From: Bifidobacterium breve
GTDB lineage: Bacteria > Actinomycetota > Acidimicrobiia > Acidimicrobiales > Acidimicrobilacustridaceae
DNA: 64,000 bases
Assembly: GCA_945862505.1 (NCBI GenBank)
Contig: CAMAYJ010000001.1
Location: forward strand, 37,184-101,183
Direction of reading: 5' to 3'
The notes below the pieces were generated by a model. The model was not told where the DNA came from and did not search any database. It saw only the letters and a program-made list of their open reading frames with translations. The translations under genes were made by a program, and so were the position numbers. Below are positions 52,621-61,698 of this stretch, one piece after another; within the stretch, counting starts at the first letter, position 1; each line of letters starts with the position of its first letter.

Positions 52621-53805
52621 ATGGCCCTTCCCATGGATGTCTCGACCGTCTCCGACGAGGAGTTTCGTGCCGCCGCCAAAGACTGGCTGGCCGAAAACCT
52701 CGTCGGAGAATTCGCGTCCCTCAAAGGGCGCGGTGGACCTGGCGATGAAGAAGTCGGGTTTGATATCCGAGAGCGCTGGGAAAAGGTTCTTGGTGCCGCC
52801 GGGTGGATCGGGCTGGGTTGGCCCACTGGATTTGGTGGGCGCAATGCGACGGTCGGTGAGCAAATCATCTGGGCCGAGGAATACGCCCGAGCGCAGGCCC
52901 CTGGCCGCGTCAATCACATGGGTGAGAATCTGCTCGGGCCAACACTTATCGAACACGGCACGAAAGAACAGTGCGAGCGTTTCCTTCCGCCCATCCTGAG
53001 TGGCGACGAGCGATGGTGTCAGGGCTATTCCGAGCCGAACGCGGGCTCCGATCTTGCCAACGTGCAAACCCGAGCCGTTCTCGATGGCGATCAGTGGATC
53101 ATCAGTGGCCAGAAAGTTTGGACCTCGCTGGCCCACGTTTCGCATTGGTGTTTCGTAGTCGCTCGCACCGAACCGGGGTCGGCACGTCATAAGGGATTGT
53201 CTTTTCTTCTTGTGCCCATGGACCAGCCCGGCGTTGAAACTCGAATCATCGAGCAAATCACTGGTGGCGGAGAGTTCAACGAAGTCTTCTTTAGCGATGC
53301 AGTTGCTGACGCCAGCATGATTGTCGGCGAGCCCGGCAAAGGCTGGGGCGTTGCTATGGACCTTCTCGCACTCGAGCGTGGTATCTCGACCCTTGCGCAA
53401 CAGGTTGGATTCGAGCGAGAACTCGACAATCTCATCGCTGAGGCAAAGAAGAAGGGTTCGACCTCCGACCCGATCATGCGCCAGCGTCTTGCCGATGCGT
53501 ACACGGGTCTGAAACTGATGCAGTGGAACGCGTTGCGTTCGATGGGTTCTGGCGTACCCGGTCCCGAAGCATCGATCTCCAAATTGTTCTGGGGAACCTG
53601 GCATCGTGATCTCGGTGAACTGGCCATGGATATCGGCGGCATCGAATCGCAAATTGCGGAAGGCTTCCCTTATGAACTGACGCTTGATCAGAAAATGTTC
53701 TTGTTCACCCGATCCGAAACCATTTACGGCGGAAGCAATGAAATCCAGCGCAATGTGTTGGGTGAACGTGTTCTCGGCCTTCCGAAGGAGCCCAACCCCT
53801 CATGA
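52621..53805 (+). CDS. Acyl-CoA dehydrogenase (FadE30-like)
   Basis: This 394-aa acyl-CoA dehydrogenase has GYSEPNAGSDLANVQTRAV, WIISGQKVWTSLA, a probable base Glu in LLALERGI, and YGGSNEIQRNVLGERVLGLP. It overlaps ipdF by 4 nt. In Mycobacterium the same neighbours are fadE30 (Rv3560c) and ipdF (Rv3559c), in the KstR2 regulon for the propionate-bearing C/D rings (HIP-CoA). I therefore infer a FadE30-like role in dehydrogenating a HIP-CoA-derived thioester. Confidence 0.82.
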   Translation: MALPMDVSTVSDEEFRAAAKDWLAENLVGEFASLKGRGGPGDEEVGFDIRERWEKVLGAAGWIGLGWPTGFGGRNATVGEQIIWAEEYARAQAPGRVNHMGENLLGPTLIEHGTKEQCERFLPPILSGDERWCQGYSEPNAGSDLANVQTRAVLDGDQWIISGQKVWTSLAHVSHWCFVVARTEPGSARHKGLSFLLVPMDQPGVETRIIEQITGGGEFNEVFFSDAVADASMIVGEPGKGWGVAMDLLALERGISTLAQQVGFERELDNLIAEAKKKGSTSDPIMRQRLADAYTGLKLMQWNALRSMGSGVPGPEASISKLFWGTWHRDLGELAMDIGGIESQIAEGFPYELTLDQKMFLFTRSETIYGGSNEIQRNVLGERVLGLPKEPNPS

Positions 53806-54563
53806 GCACGCCACCTACCTACGTCGAAGGACACGGACTACTCGCTGGCAAGAGGGTGCTTGTCACCGCGGCAGCCGGAACGGGTATTGGGTTTCAAGCG
53901 GCGAAGCGTGCGATTGAAGAAGGCGCTCAAGTTGTCATTTCCGATAAGCACGAGCGCCGCTGTGGCGAATCGGCGGCGGAACTTGGTGTTGTCGGTATTC
54001 CTTGTGACGTGACCGTCGAAGACGATGTGCAAGCACTCGTCAAAGGTGCAGCCGAAGCGCTCGGTGGCATCGATATTTTCATCAATAACGCCGGTCTTGG
54101 CGGAGAGGTTCCGATCGTCGAGATGACTGACGATCAATGGAGTCTCGTTCTCGATGTCACACTGAATGGCACCTTCCGTTGTATGCGCGCCGAGATGAAG
54201 TACCTCTACGCCAATGGCGGCGGGGTCATCGTGAACAATGCATCGGTTCTCGGTTGGCGGGCCCAAGAAGGCCAGGCTCATTACGCCGCAGCGAAGGCCG
54301 GCGTGATGGCGCTTACCCGTTGTGCCGCGATCGAAGCGGCCCCACACGACGTGCGCATTAATGCAGTGGCCCCCAGCCTTGCGATGCATCCGTTTCTGGC
54401 CAAAGCCACCACAGAAGAAACGCTTGCTGAACTCACCAAGCGCGAAGCATTCGGTCGTGCGGCAGAGCCGTGGGAAGTGGCCAACGTGATGATGTTTTTG
54501 GCTTCCGACTACAGCTCCTACATGACCGGCGAAATCGTCTCGGTCAGCAGCCAGAGAGCCTGA
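53802..54563 (+). CDS. ipdF: IpdF-like dehydrogenase of steroid C/D-ring degradation
   Basis: This 253-aa SDR closely follows the IpdF (Rv3559c) sequence as I remember it: GHGLLAGKRVLVTAAAGTGIG, VVISDKHERRCGE, NNAGLGGEVPIVEMTDDQW, NNASVLGWRAQEGQAHYAAAK and FGRAAEPWEVANVMMFLASD. The catalytic motif is YAAAK. IpdF oxidises the ring alcohol of 5-OH-HIP-CoA. The coupling with an acyl-CoA dehydrogenase gene repeats the mycobacterial fadE30/ipdF order. Confidence 0.92.
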   Translation: MSTPPTYVEGHGLLAGKRVLVTAAAGTGIGFQAAKRAIEEGAQVVISDKHERRCGESAAELGVVGIPCDVTVEDDVQALVKGAAEALGGIDIFINNAGLGGEVPIVEMTDDQWSLVLDVTLNGTFRCMRAEMKYLYANGGGVIVNNASVLGWRAQEGQAHYAAAKAGVMALTRCAAIEAAPHDVRINAVAPSLAMHPFLAKATTEETLAELTKREAFGRAAEPWEVANVMMFLASDYSSYMTGEIVSVSSQRA

Positions 54564-54571
54564 TCGACAAA

Positions 54572-55813
54572 GTGGAACCGCTCGTCATCGTTTCTGCCGA
54601 CTGTCATATTGGGCCGCGACTCATTGAGGACCTTCGACCGCTTTGTCCATCGGAGTTTCTCTCGCAGTTCGATGCCTATGTCGAAGAGGGAGGACGCTCT
54701 CGCGGGCGCTATGTGGAGCACGATGATTCCACTGATGAGCCGGATTCGCCGTGGCGCAATCAATGGTTGAAGGGTCACTTCGACCCCATTGCTCGCCGTG
54801 AAGATCTTGATTTCGAGGGTATTGCTGCTGAAGTGGTGTTTCACGGGAGCCAGAACAATCAGCCAATTCCGTTTCAGAGTTCGATGCTCGGCCAGCCTGA
54901 TGATCTGGAACTCGCTGCCGTAGGCATGCATCTTTATAACGAGTGGCTTGCTCAATTGAATGCGGATGCTCCGAACCGGCATATCGGACTCGCACATCTG
55001 CCGATGTGGGATGTCGAAGCCGCTGTCGATGAGTTGCGTTGGGCAGCAGATGCCGGATTGAAAGGAGTGAACTTTCCCGCGCTGCGTCCTTGGCTCACGC
55101 CCTACAACGATCCATCTTGGGAGCCGTTGTGGGCGGCAGCGGAAGAATTGTCAATGCCGCTTACGACCCATTCAGGCGCTGGCGATCCTGCTGTCTTTCA
55201 GGGTCCGGAGTTGATTGCACTGATGTCGATTGAGAGTGGCGGGTGGTCGAGTCGTCGCGCCGCACACCTTCTCATTTTCGCTGGAGTTTTCGAACGCCAT
55301 CCTGATCTCAAACTTGTGCTCACTGAACAACCAGGCGAGTGGTGGCCTTATCTCGTGAACGAACTCGATTCGGTCTACCAGTCGGCCACATCGAGGGGCG
55401 GGCCGCTTCGACGACAAGTCCCCAAACCCCCAAGTGAATATTTGCACCGCAATGTATTCATCGGCGGGAGTTTCCTTTCGCGAGCTGAAGCCCAAGGAGC
55501 TATCCGCGATGGGTACGGCGATCGTGTGATGTGGGGTTCGGATTACCCGCACATGGAATCAACATTCCAGGCCGGTGATATCCCGATGAGCCACCTGTCG
55601 ATGCGCTTTACATTTGAAGGTCTTGATCAAGAGGCTGTCCGCACGATGTTGGGTGGCACGGCGATCGACGTTTATGGCCTCGACGGCATCGCGTTGCAGC
55701 GAATCGCACTTGAGATTGATGCACCAACATTTACGGAAATTAAGCGACCGCTTGATGTCATTCCGAGCGGAGCCAGCCCGTTTGCCTTTCGAACCGTTGG
55801 GCCTTGGGCTTAG
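54572..55813 (+). CDS. Amidohydrolase-2 family hydrolase next to ipdF
   Basis: This 413-aa amidohydrolase has LVIVSADCHIGPRLIEDLRP (metal start), PLTTHSGAGDPAVF and VMWGSDYPHMESTFQAGD. It begins with GTG 54572, 9 bp after ipdF, with only a weak site; a longer frame upstream overlaps ipdF and is unlike the family. It forms an operon with 51707-54563. No amidohydrolase is part of the described IpdAB route, so its presence here is notable. Its 3' end overlaps the convergent aldehyde dehydrogenase by 4 bp. Confidence 0.82.
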   Translation: MEPLVIVSADCHIGPRLIEDLRPLCPSEFLSQFDAYVEEGGRSRGRYVEHDDSTDEPDSPWRNQWLKGHFDPIARREDLDFEGIAAEVVFHGSQNNQPIPFQSSMLGQPDDLELAAVGMHLYNEWLAQLNADAPNRHIGLAHLPMWDVEAAVDELRWAADAGLKGVNFPALRPWLTPYNDPSWEPLWAAAEELSMPLTTHSGAGDPAVFQGPELIALMSIESGGWSSRRAAHLLIFAGVFERHPDLKLVLTEQPGEWWPYLVNELDSVYQSATSRGGPLRRQVPKPPSEYLHRNVFIGGSFLSRAEAQGAIRDGYGDRVMWGSDYPHMESTFQAGDIPMSHLSMRFTFEGLDQEAVRTMLGGTAIDVYGLDGIALQRIALEIDAPTFTEIKRPLDVIPSGASPFAFRTVGPWA

Positions 55814-57279
55814 GCCGGTTCGGCGAGCGCCTTTTCTTCGAGGTACTCCTCGAAGCCCGAGACGCCTGATTCACGACCAAGGCCAGACTGTTTGTAGCCG
55901 CCGAAGGGAACATCGACGGCGTACCACGACCCACCATTGATTGACATGGTGCCGGTGCGGATGCGGCGACCAACCGCAAGCGCGCGCTCACGGCTGTCAC
56001 TCATCACTGCGCCAGATAGTCCGTACGGCGAATCGTTGGCGATGCGGACTGCATCGTTGTCGTCATCAAATGCAATGGCGACAAGAACCGGTCCAAAGAT
56101 TTCGACCTGTGCGATTTCCATGTCGTTGGTGACATCAGCCAACAATGTGGGCTTGTAGTAGTAGCCCTTTTCGAATTGTTCGGGGCGACCGCCACCAACA
56201 ACGACACGAGCGCCCGCAGCGACAGCTCGATCGACGAGCCCTTCGATGCGTTCGAGTTGAGCCTTGTTGACGATGGCACCGGTCATCACTCCCGGATCTT
56301 GAGGATCGCCATAGGGGAGTGCGCCGAGCATCGCCGCTGTGGCTTCGACTCCCTCTTCGTACCGGCTGCGGGGAAGCAGCAGCCGAGTCGAGGTGGCGCA
56401 ACCCTGCCCGCCATGCGTGCACACCATGAAACATGGACTTGCGGTTGCCGAGGCCATGTCGGAGACGTCGTCGAGCACGATGTGTGCACTCTTGCCGCCG
56501 AGTTCAAGAAAGACCTTCTTCACTGTGGCCGATGCCGCTTCCATAATGCGGCGCCCAGTTGCGGTTGAACCGGTGAACGAAATCATGTCGACATCCGGCG
56601 AAGTGGTGAGCACTTCACCAACGGTTTTGTTGGCTGATGTGATGACGTTGAAGACGCCGGGGGGAAAATCGGTGTGATCGTGGATCAAGCGCCCAAGAGC
56701 AAGCGCGCTCCAGGGTGTGTCGGGGGCCGCCTTAAGAATGACGGTGCAACCGGCGGCAAGAGCGGGCGCGCACTTCGCGAAGGTGATCTGGTGCGGATAG
56801 TTCCACGGAGTGATTGCCGCAACGACTCCAACTGCTTCCTTTTCAACCCAACGATGGGCAGCTCCGGCAATGCCCGAGTAGACGCCGAGGTCGTAGGACC
56901 ATTCAAACGTGTCGAGCATGTCGGCGTAATAGGTGAGGTACTCCAGAGGAGTCATGAGTTGCGGGCCACCCATAAGCATTCGGGGTGCACCAACCTCGGC
57001 GATCGTAAGTTCAGTGACGGCATCGAAGTTGTCGATGAAGGCCTGGTGTAGTTGACGGAGGCAACGCTGGCGAAGTTCGATATTTGTCGACCAGTCGGTG
57101 GTGTCGAAGGCGCGACGTGCGGCGGCGATGGCCTTCTCGACATCTTCGGCCGAAGCATCGGCGGCGACACCAATGATTTCTTCCGTGGCGGGGTTGATAT
57201 TGGGATAGGTAGCTCCGCCTGCAGCCTCTACGAGCTGACCATCGATGTAGAGACGTTCTTCATGCCAAAGCTCGGTCAC
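55810..57279 (-). CDS. Aldehyde dehydrogenase
   Basis: This 489-aa aldehyde dehydrogenase has INPATEEIIGVAADASAEDV, ITPWNYPHQITFAKCAPALAAGC, base Glu in FLELGGKSAHI, nucleophile Cys in GGQGCATSTR and VDVPFGGYKQSGLGRESG at the C-terminus. GTG 57279 follows GGGGGAAA; an earlier ATG would add 34 basic residues. It differs substantially from the enzyme at 42440. It is transcribed alone, divergent from an SDR/P450 pair. Confidence 0.9.
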   Translation of the reverse strand: MTELWHEERLYIDGQLVEAAGGATYPNINPATEEIIGVAADASAEDVEKAIAAARRAFDTTDWSTNIELRQRCLRQLHQAFIDNFDAVTELTIAEVGAPRMLMGGPQLMTPLEYLTYYADMLDTFEWSYDLGVYSGIAGAAHRWVEKEAVGVVAAITPWNYPHQITFAKCAPALAAGCTVILKAAPDTPWSALALGRLIHDHTDFPPGVFNVITSANKTVGEVLTTSPDVDMISFTGSTATGRRIMEAASATVKKVFLELGGKSAHIVLDDVSDMASATASPCFMVCTHGGQGCATSTRLLLPRSRYEEGVEATAAMLGALPYGDPQDPGVMTGAIVNKAQLERIEGLVDRAVAAGARVVVGGGRPEQFEKGYYYKPTLLADVTNDMEIAQVEIFGPVLVAIAFDDDNDAVRIANDSPYGLSGAVMSDSRERALAVGRRIRTGTMSINGGSWYAVDVPFGGYKQSGLGRESGVSGFEEYLEEKALAEPA

Positions 57280-57448
57280 TGGATTTCCCCCATTGCGTTT
57301 CCCCAATCGCGTTTTCCGCGAGCGCCGAGCTTTGCCCGGTTTCAATTCCTGCCGAACACATCTGTGTGAATCTCGGTTCAATGTAGTTTACGCTCGTCAC
57401 AAATCGTCGGCCTCAACGGTTCTCGGCGTGATCTTTTGAGGGGGAGCC
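57280..57448. promoter_or_regulatory. Divergent promoter region
   Basis: This 169-bp gap separates the aldehyde dehydrogenase from the SDR/P450 operon. It contains a short inverted repeat, ACACA-TC-TGTGT (57356-57367), near the middle. I found no KstR2-type AnCAAGnnCTTGnT site and no convincing -35/-10 pair. Confidence 0.3.
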
Positions 57449-58270
57449 ATGGGGAACGAGTCATTTCGCTACGACGGCAAGCGTGTGCTGGTCGTCGGCG
57501 GAGCCACAGGAATGGGTGCCGCAGCTGCTCGCCAAGTCGCTTCGCTGGGAGCTGCGGTTGTGGTGATGGACCACGTCCCAGTCGAGGGCTTTGAGTCGAT
57601 CGTGGTCGATCTTCGCGACAAAGGCCAGATCGATACCGCCATTACCCAGTGTGGCGGCAAGGTCGATGCACTTTTCTCATGCGCGGGTGTCGCCGATGGA
57701 ACCCCTGGCATCGAAAAGATCAACTTCATTGGTCATCGACACATGATTGATCAATTGATCGCCAAGGGAATGCTTGGTGCGGGTTCGTCGGTCACGATGA
57801 TCTCGTCGGCCGCTGGTCTTGGCTGGGAAGCCAATATCGAGACCGTGCGTTCTTTCTGTGACACTCCCGATTTCGATGCGGCTGTTGCATGGATGGAAGC
57901 GAACTCACGCAACGCTCATTACATGTTCACCAAGCAGGCTCTTTGCTACTACGTCGCGGCGCAGGCATATTCCATGGGCAAGATCGGTATTCGCATCAAC
58001 GCGATCTGTCCGGGTCCAACTGACACGCCGCTAGCTCGCGAAAACGAAGAACTGTGGCTGTCGTTCGGATCTGATTACCGTGAAGAAATTGGTGTGACTG
58101 CGTCCTCGCCGGAAGAACAAGGCGACGTCATGGCATTTCTCGGGAGCCACGCCGCGCGCTACATCAGCGGCCAAACGATCATTACTGATGCCGGACTAGT
58201 TGGCGCGGGACTGACTGAGACGTACCCATCGGCTTCGCCCATCGTGAAGATGCTCTATGGACGCCCCTGA
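57449..58270 (+). CDS. 3-alpha-hydroxysteroid-dehydrogenase-like SDR
   Basis: This 273-aa SDR has VVGGATGMG at the N-terminus and catalytic YMFTK. Between them, SCAGVADG replaces the NNAG motif and a long insertion (about 125-155) precedes the active site, as in HsdA-type 3-alpha-hydroxysteroid dehydrogenases and the gene at 30455. GAGGGGGA precedes the ATG. The P450 gene starts 13 bp after the stop, so the two are probably co-transcribed. Confidence 0.82.
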   Translation: MGNESFRYDGKRVLVVGGATGMGAAAARQVASLGAAVVVMDHVPVEGFESIVVDLRDKGQIDTAITQCGGKVDALFSCAGVADGTPGIEKINFIGHRHMIDQLIAKGMLGAGSSVTMISSAAGLGWEANIETVRSFCDTPDFDAAVAWMEANSRNAHYMFTKQALCYYVAAQAYSMGKIGIRINAICPGPTDTPLARENEELWLSFGSDYREEIGVTASSPEEQGDVMAFLGSHAARYISGQTIITDAGLVGAGLTETYPSASPIVKMLYGRP

Positions 58271-58283
58271 AACGGAGTTGGCA

Positions 58284-59483
58284 ATGACTGACATCTACTG
58301 GGATCCGTATGACACCGAGATCGACGACAATCCGCATCCGATCTGGAAGCGCATGCGCACCGAAACTCCGGTGTATCGCAATGATCGTTTTGATTTCTGG
58401 GCGCTGAGCCGCTTCGAAGATATCGAAAAGGCCTCGAAAGACACCGCGACATTCTCTTCGACGCACGGAACTGTTCTGGAAATGATGGGGCCAGGCATGA
58501 TCGGCTCCAATCAGATGATCTTCATGGACCCTCCTGAGCACACCATGTATCGCTCCCTTGTCTCCCGAGCCTTCACTCCGCGTCGGATGGCACTTCTTGA
58601 TGATTACGTTCGTGATGTCTGCGCCGAACTGCTCGATGGCCTCGCCGGACGGTCGGAATTCGATTATGTACAAGAATTTGCGACGCAGGTTCCGTCAATG
58701 GTGATCTCGCGACTCGTGGGTGTTCCCGAAAGTGAGCGTGAAGAGCAGCGCGAAAACATCGACACGATGTTCCACATCGATCCCGAACAGGGAATGATCA
58801 ACGACATCGCCTTTATGGCTCGAATTCGCGTGCATGAATACCTGATGGATCTCGTTCATCGTCATCGAGAAACTCCTGACGAGTTCGGCGACGACATGAT
58901 CAAGGTTCTTCTTGGTGCCGAAGTCACCGGCGAAGATGGAGAACTTCGTTCGCTGAACGACGATGAATTGGTGCAGTTCACACTGCTTCTCTACGTGGCT
59001 GGTACCGAAACTGTCATGCGCCTTCTCGGCAATGCAGCAGTGGTTCTGGCGCAACACTCTGAGCAGCGAGCAGAGCTCGTTGCTGATCCGTCTTTAATTC
59101 CGAACGCTGTTGAGGAACTGCTTCGCTACGAAGCGCCGTCTCCGGTCAACGGTCGTTGGGTGTTGAAAGACGTTGAACTCCACGGAACCAAGATTCCAGC
59201 CGGATCAAAAGTTCTCCTCCTTACCGGCAGCGCTGGTCGTGACGCCGACGCGTTCTCTGACGCCGATGCATTCGATATTCATCGCAACATCAAAAAGCAC
59301 GTCACCTTTGGCTATGGCATTCACTTCTGCCTCGGAGCTTCGTTGGCCCGAACCGAAGGGCGCATTGCCATAGAAGAAACGCTGAAGCGTCTTCCGAACT
59401 GGGAGATCGTTGACGGAAAGACCGTTCGTCAGCACACCAGCACGGTGCGCGGGTATTCCGAAGTCGGGATCAGAGTTTCCTGA
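58284..59483 (+). CDS. Cytochrome P450
   Basis: This 399-aa soluble bacterial P450 has I-helix YVAGTETVMRL, ExxR in VEELLRY, and heme loop FGYGIHFCLGASLAR with axial Cys349. The Thr after AGTE supports normal oxygen activation. ATG 58284 has GGAG upstream. The heme loop and I-helix resemble several actinobacterial families and do not by themselves show CYP125 or CYP142. With the adjacent 3-alpha-HSD-like SDR it probably hydroxylates a terpenoid or steroid substrate. No ferredoxin gene is adjacent. Confidence 0.92.
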   Translation: MTDIYWDPYDTEIDDNPHPIWKRMRTETPVYRNDRFDFWALSRFEDIEKASKDTATFSSTHGTVLEMMGPGMIGSNQMIFMDPPEHTMYRSLVSRAFTPRRMALLDDYVRDVCAELLDGLAGRSEFDYVQEFATQVPSMVISRLVGVPESEREEQRENIDTMFHIDPEQGMINDIAFMARIRVHEYLMDLVHRHRETPDEFGDDMIKVLLGAEVTGEDGELRSLNDDELVQFTLLLYVAGTETVMRLLGNAAVVLAQHSEQRAELVADPSLIPNAVEELLRYEAPSPVNGRWVLKDVELHGTKIPAGSKVLLLTGSAGRDADAFSDADAFDIHRNIKKHVTFGYGIHFCLGASLARTEGRIAIEETLKRLPNWEIVDGKTVRQHTSTVRGYSEVGIRVS

Positions 59484-59486
59484 TTC

Positions 59487-60848
59487 TCAGCGGAATGACT
59501 GGATCGGCAGATGGGTAGCCATCGCTGATCCGGGTGGTCCGAGAAGTTGATGGGCGCGCAGGTTGCGCTTGTGGAACAGGACGAGAAGTTCTTCGTCGTA
59601 GGTTCCGGTGTCGGCATCGTCAAGCACAAACGCTTCAAGATCAGCTTCACCCGTAAACCAGTCAGTAGATCGATAACCAAGCAGTTGATGGAGATCGTCG
59701 AGATCAGCGTTGCTTACTTGATCGCCGATTTCGACGGCTCGAGCCGCATGACGTGCTTCTCGAAACAGCGCGCGCAGTCGGTACTTGAGGAATTCGTCAT
59801 CGACGGCGCCGTCGCCAACCGATAAGGACTTGAGGACCGTGGCCATGTGTTCAACGGGTGTTGACGCGCGACCCTCGCGAACCTCGGGTTCTGCGACGGT
59901 CGGTAGTTCTACCTGGAGGATCTCACCCAATGCTTCGGTGGCAAAAAGATTGGTTTCGTAACACCACTGCATGTTGGTCATGAGGTCGGTATCGACGTTT
60001 GGTCGCCGAACGGCTTGGCCAAGTGCGAGTTGGTTCGTAAGCGTGAAGGCAAAGTGGTGGCGCATCAGTGCATCAATGTCGATTTCGGTGCCCGAAAGTT
60101 CCTCGTAGCGCGCGTAGAGCGTGGGGAAGTCTCCGTAACCAACGATGGTGTCGCGCATACGCCACGCCGCGAGGTCCATCATGGGGTCGCCGATGTGTCC
60201 GATTTCGAGATCGAGAACGGCGACGATCTGTCCGTCGGCATTGTGGAATTGACCCGAATCCCAGCAGATGACCGATTCACGACCCTTTGAGTGTGGAGGA
60301 TTGCGACGCAACCAGCCCAAACAGAACTCCATAAATGGATCAGGGCCGTTCTTGGTGGAGCGATAGACCGCTTCGTATTGGTGGAGTCCAAGTAGGCCGG
60401 AATGTTCGGGTGTTTCGGCCCGCATGATGCCGGCTGCGGCGAACGGTTCAACATCGAGCGCATGCATACGAGCAAGGATCTGCAGATAATCATCGACTGC
60501 CGACGCTCGATCGGCATCGCTGGTGTTCTCGAAATGTTGCTGACCGCCGACGCGGTCCATGACATAGGCCATGGGCTCGTCGATCCAGCCGTGTACGGCA
60601 GGTGTTGGGATGTCGCGCTCATGCAACATCGCCTGCAATGTCATTTCGTGTCGCAACGGGAAGATCAGCGGCATGTCGGTGCGATCGCCGCGAACGACGA
60701 GCGACTGCGTAACTCCGCCGTGGGCGAGTTCGGCAAACCACACGGGACGCCAACGCGGCTGGCGCCAGATCGAAGTGACGGTGCCGCCAAGATTTACTTC
60801 AAGCCACGCTTGAACCTGCGCAGTGTCCTGACGCGGTTGTTCGGTCAT
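59487..60848 (-). CDS. APH-fold protein with degenerate catalytic loop
   Basis: This 453-aa phosphotransferase-like protein has Gly-rich and Lys/Arg regions (VRGDRTDMPLIFPLRHEMTL). The loop that should read HGDxxxxN is ICWDSGQFHNADG, and a metal motif LDLEIGHIGDPMMDLAAWR follows. His and Gly of the loop are lost while Asp and Asn remain. A C-terminal extension of about 120 residues goes beyond the APH domain. ATG 60848 lies 4 bp after the upstream SDR stop, so the two form a minus-strand operon divergent from echA20-ipdAB. Confidence 0.72.
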   Translation of the reverse strand: MTEQPRQDTAQVQAWLEVNLGGTVTSIWRQPRWRPVWFAELAHGGVTQSLVVRGDRTDMPLIFPLRHEMTLQAMLHERDIPTPAVHGWIDEPMAYVMDRVGGQQHFENTSDADRASAVDDYLQILARMHALDVEPFAAAGIMRAETPEHSGLLGLHQYEAVYRSTKNGPDPFMEFCLGWLRRNPPHSKGRESVICWDSGQFHNADGQIVAVLDLEIGHIGDPMMDLAAWRMRDTIVGYGDFPTLYARYEELSGTEIDIDALMRHHFAFTLTNQLALGQAVRRPNVDTDLMTNMQWCYETNLFATEALGEILQVELPTVAEPEVREGRASTPVEHMATVLKSLSVGDGAVDDEFLKYRLRALFREARHAARAVEIGDQVSNADLDDLHQLLGYRSTDWFTGEADLEAFVLDDADTGTYDEELLVLFHKRNLRAHQLLGPPGSAMATHLPIQSFR

Positions 60849-60852
60849 TGGC

Positions 60853-61608
60853 TCAGTCGGCACCGAGGAAGGGCGGACGTTCGCCACCACCATGTGCAGC
60901 AATTTCTGCACCCGTGATGTAACCGGCCAGATCGCTTGCGAGCCACACCGCAATATCGCCAACGTCGGAGGGCATCGCGAACCGTCCCATTGGGATTTCG
61001 GATTCGATGCGTTCGCGTTCTGCACCTTCTCCGTAGAACAACGCTGCTTGTTCGGTGAGAATCAAACCGACAGTGATGGTGTTGACACGAATGTTCGGTG
61101 CCCACTCCATCGCCAGCGTGGTCGAGAGTTGCAGCAGGCCGGCCTTTGCCGCGCCATACGCTGCAGTAGTGGGCGAGGGGCGATTCGCTACGACGCTTCC
61201 GATGTTGATGATTGAACCACCGTCGGCCTGGTTCACCATGTGGTGATGGGCGCGTTGCGCGACGTAATAGGGGGCGAGCAGATTGAGTTCGACGATTCGC
61301 TGGGTGAACTTCGGGGGAGCTTCTGCCGTATCGGCCGGAGGCGAGCCCCCAGCGTTGTTCACAACACAATCGAGGCGACCGGCCACCGCAAAGGCGGCAT
61401 CGACGGCGGCGTAGGCGGCTTCGCCGTCTCGGAGGTCGGCAGGGATGAAATGCCATTCGGCTGGCAGGGGAGTTTCCGCTTCTCGCCGGGCGCAAACGAT
61501 CACCGTTGCACCAGCGTCGGAGAACCGCTGGGCGATGCCTCGGCCCACGCCTTTGGTTCCTCCAGTGATAAGGACAGAGCGTCCTGTGAGGTCGATCTCA
61601 AGCGCCAT
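60853..61608 (-). CDS. SDR resembling Rv3549c, divergent from echA20
   Basis: This 251-aa SDR has ITGGTKGVG, NNAGGSPPAD and catalytic YGAAK, ending AEIAAHGGGERPPFLGAD. NNAGGSP, the phrase KIVELNLLAP-like RIVELNLLAP and the HGGGExPP C-terminus match my recollection of M. tuberculosis Rv3549c, which also lies divergent from echA20. In that cluster the gene belongs to the KstR2 regulon; its exact reaction is not settled to my knowledge. The intergenic distance to echA20 is 90 bp. Confidence 0.83.
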   Translation of the reverse strand: MALEIDLTGRSVLITGGTKGVGRGIAQRFSDAGATVIVCARREAETPLPAEWHFIPADLRDGEAAYAAVDAAFAVAGRLDCVVNNAGGSPPADTAEAPPKFTQRIVELNLLAPYYVAQRAHHHMVNQADGGSIINIGSVVANRPSPTTAAYGAAKAGLLQLSTTLAMEWAPNIRVNTITVGLILTEQAALFYGEGAERERIESEIPMGRFAMPSDVGDIAVWLASDLAGYITGAEIAAHGGGERPPFLGAD

Positions 61609-61698
61609 GGGCGAACCCTACAACCGGGCCCGCAGGGCTTCTCAGATGGCCTGCTCCATCTGACTGATTGTGAGGTCACCGGCTAGCGTCGAAGCCCT

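Noticed and set aside
37070-61698. KstR2 operators (AnCAAGnnCTTGnT) near steroid genes
   Set aside because: No match was seen in the divergent gaps at 37070-37174, 57280-57448 or 61609-61698. CAAG and CTTG at 37 kb are 16 nt apart, too far.
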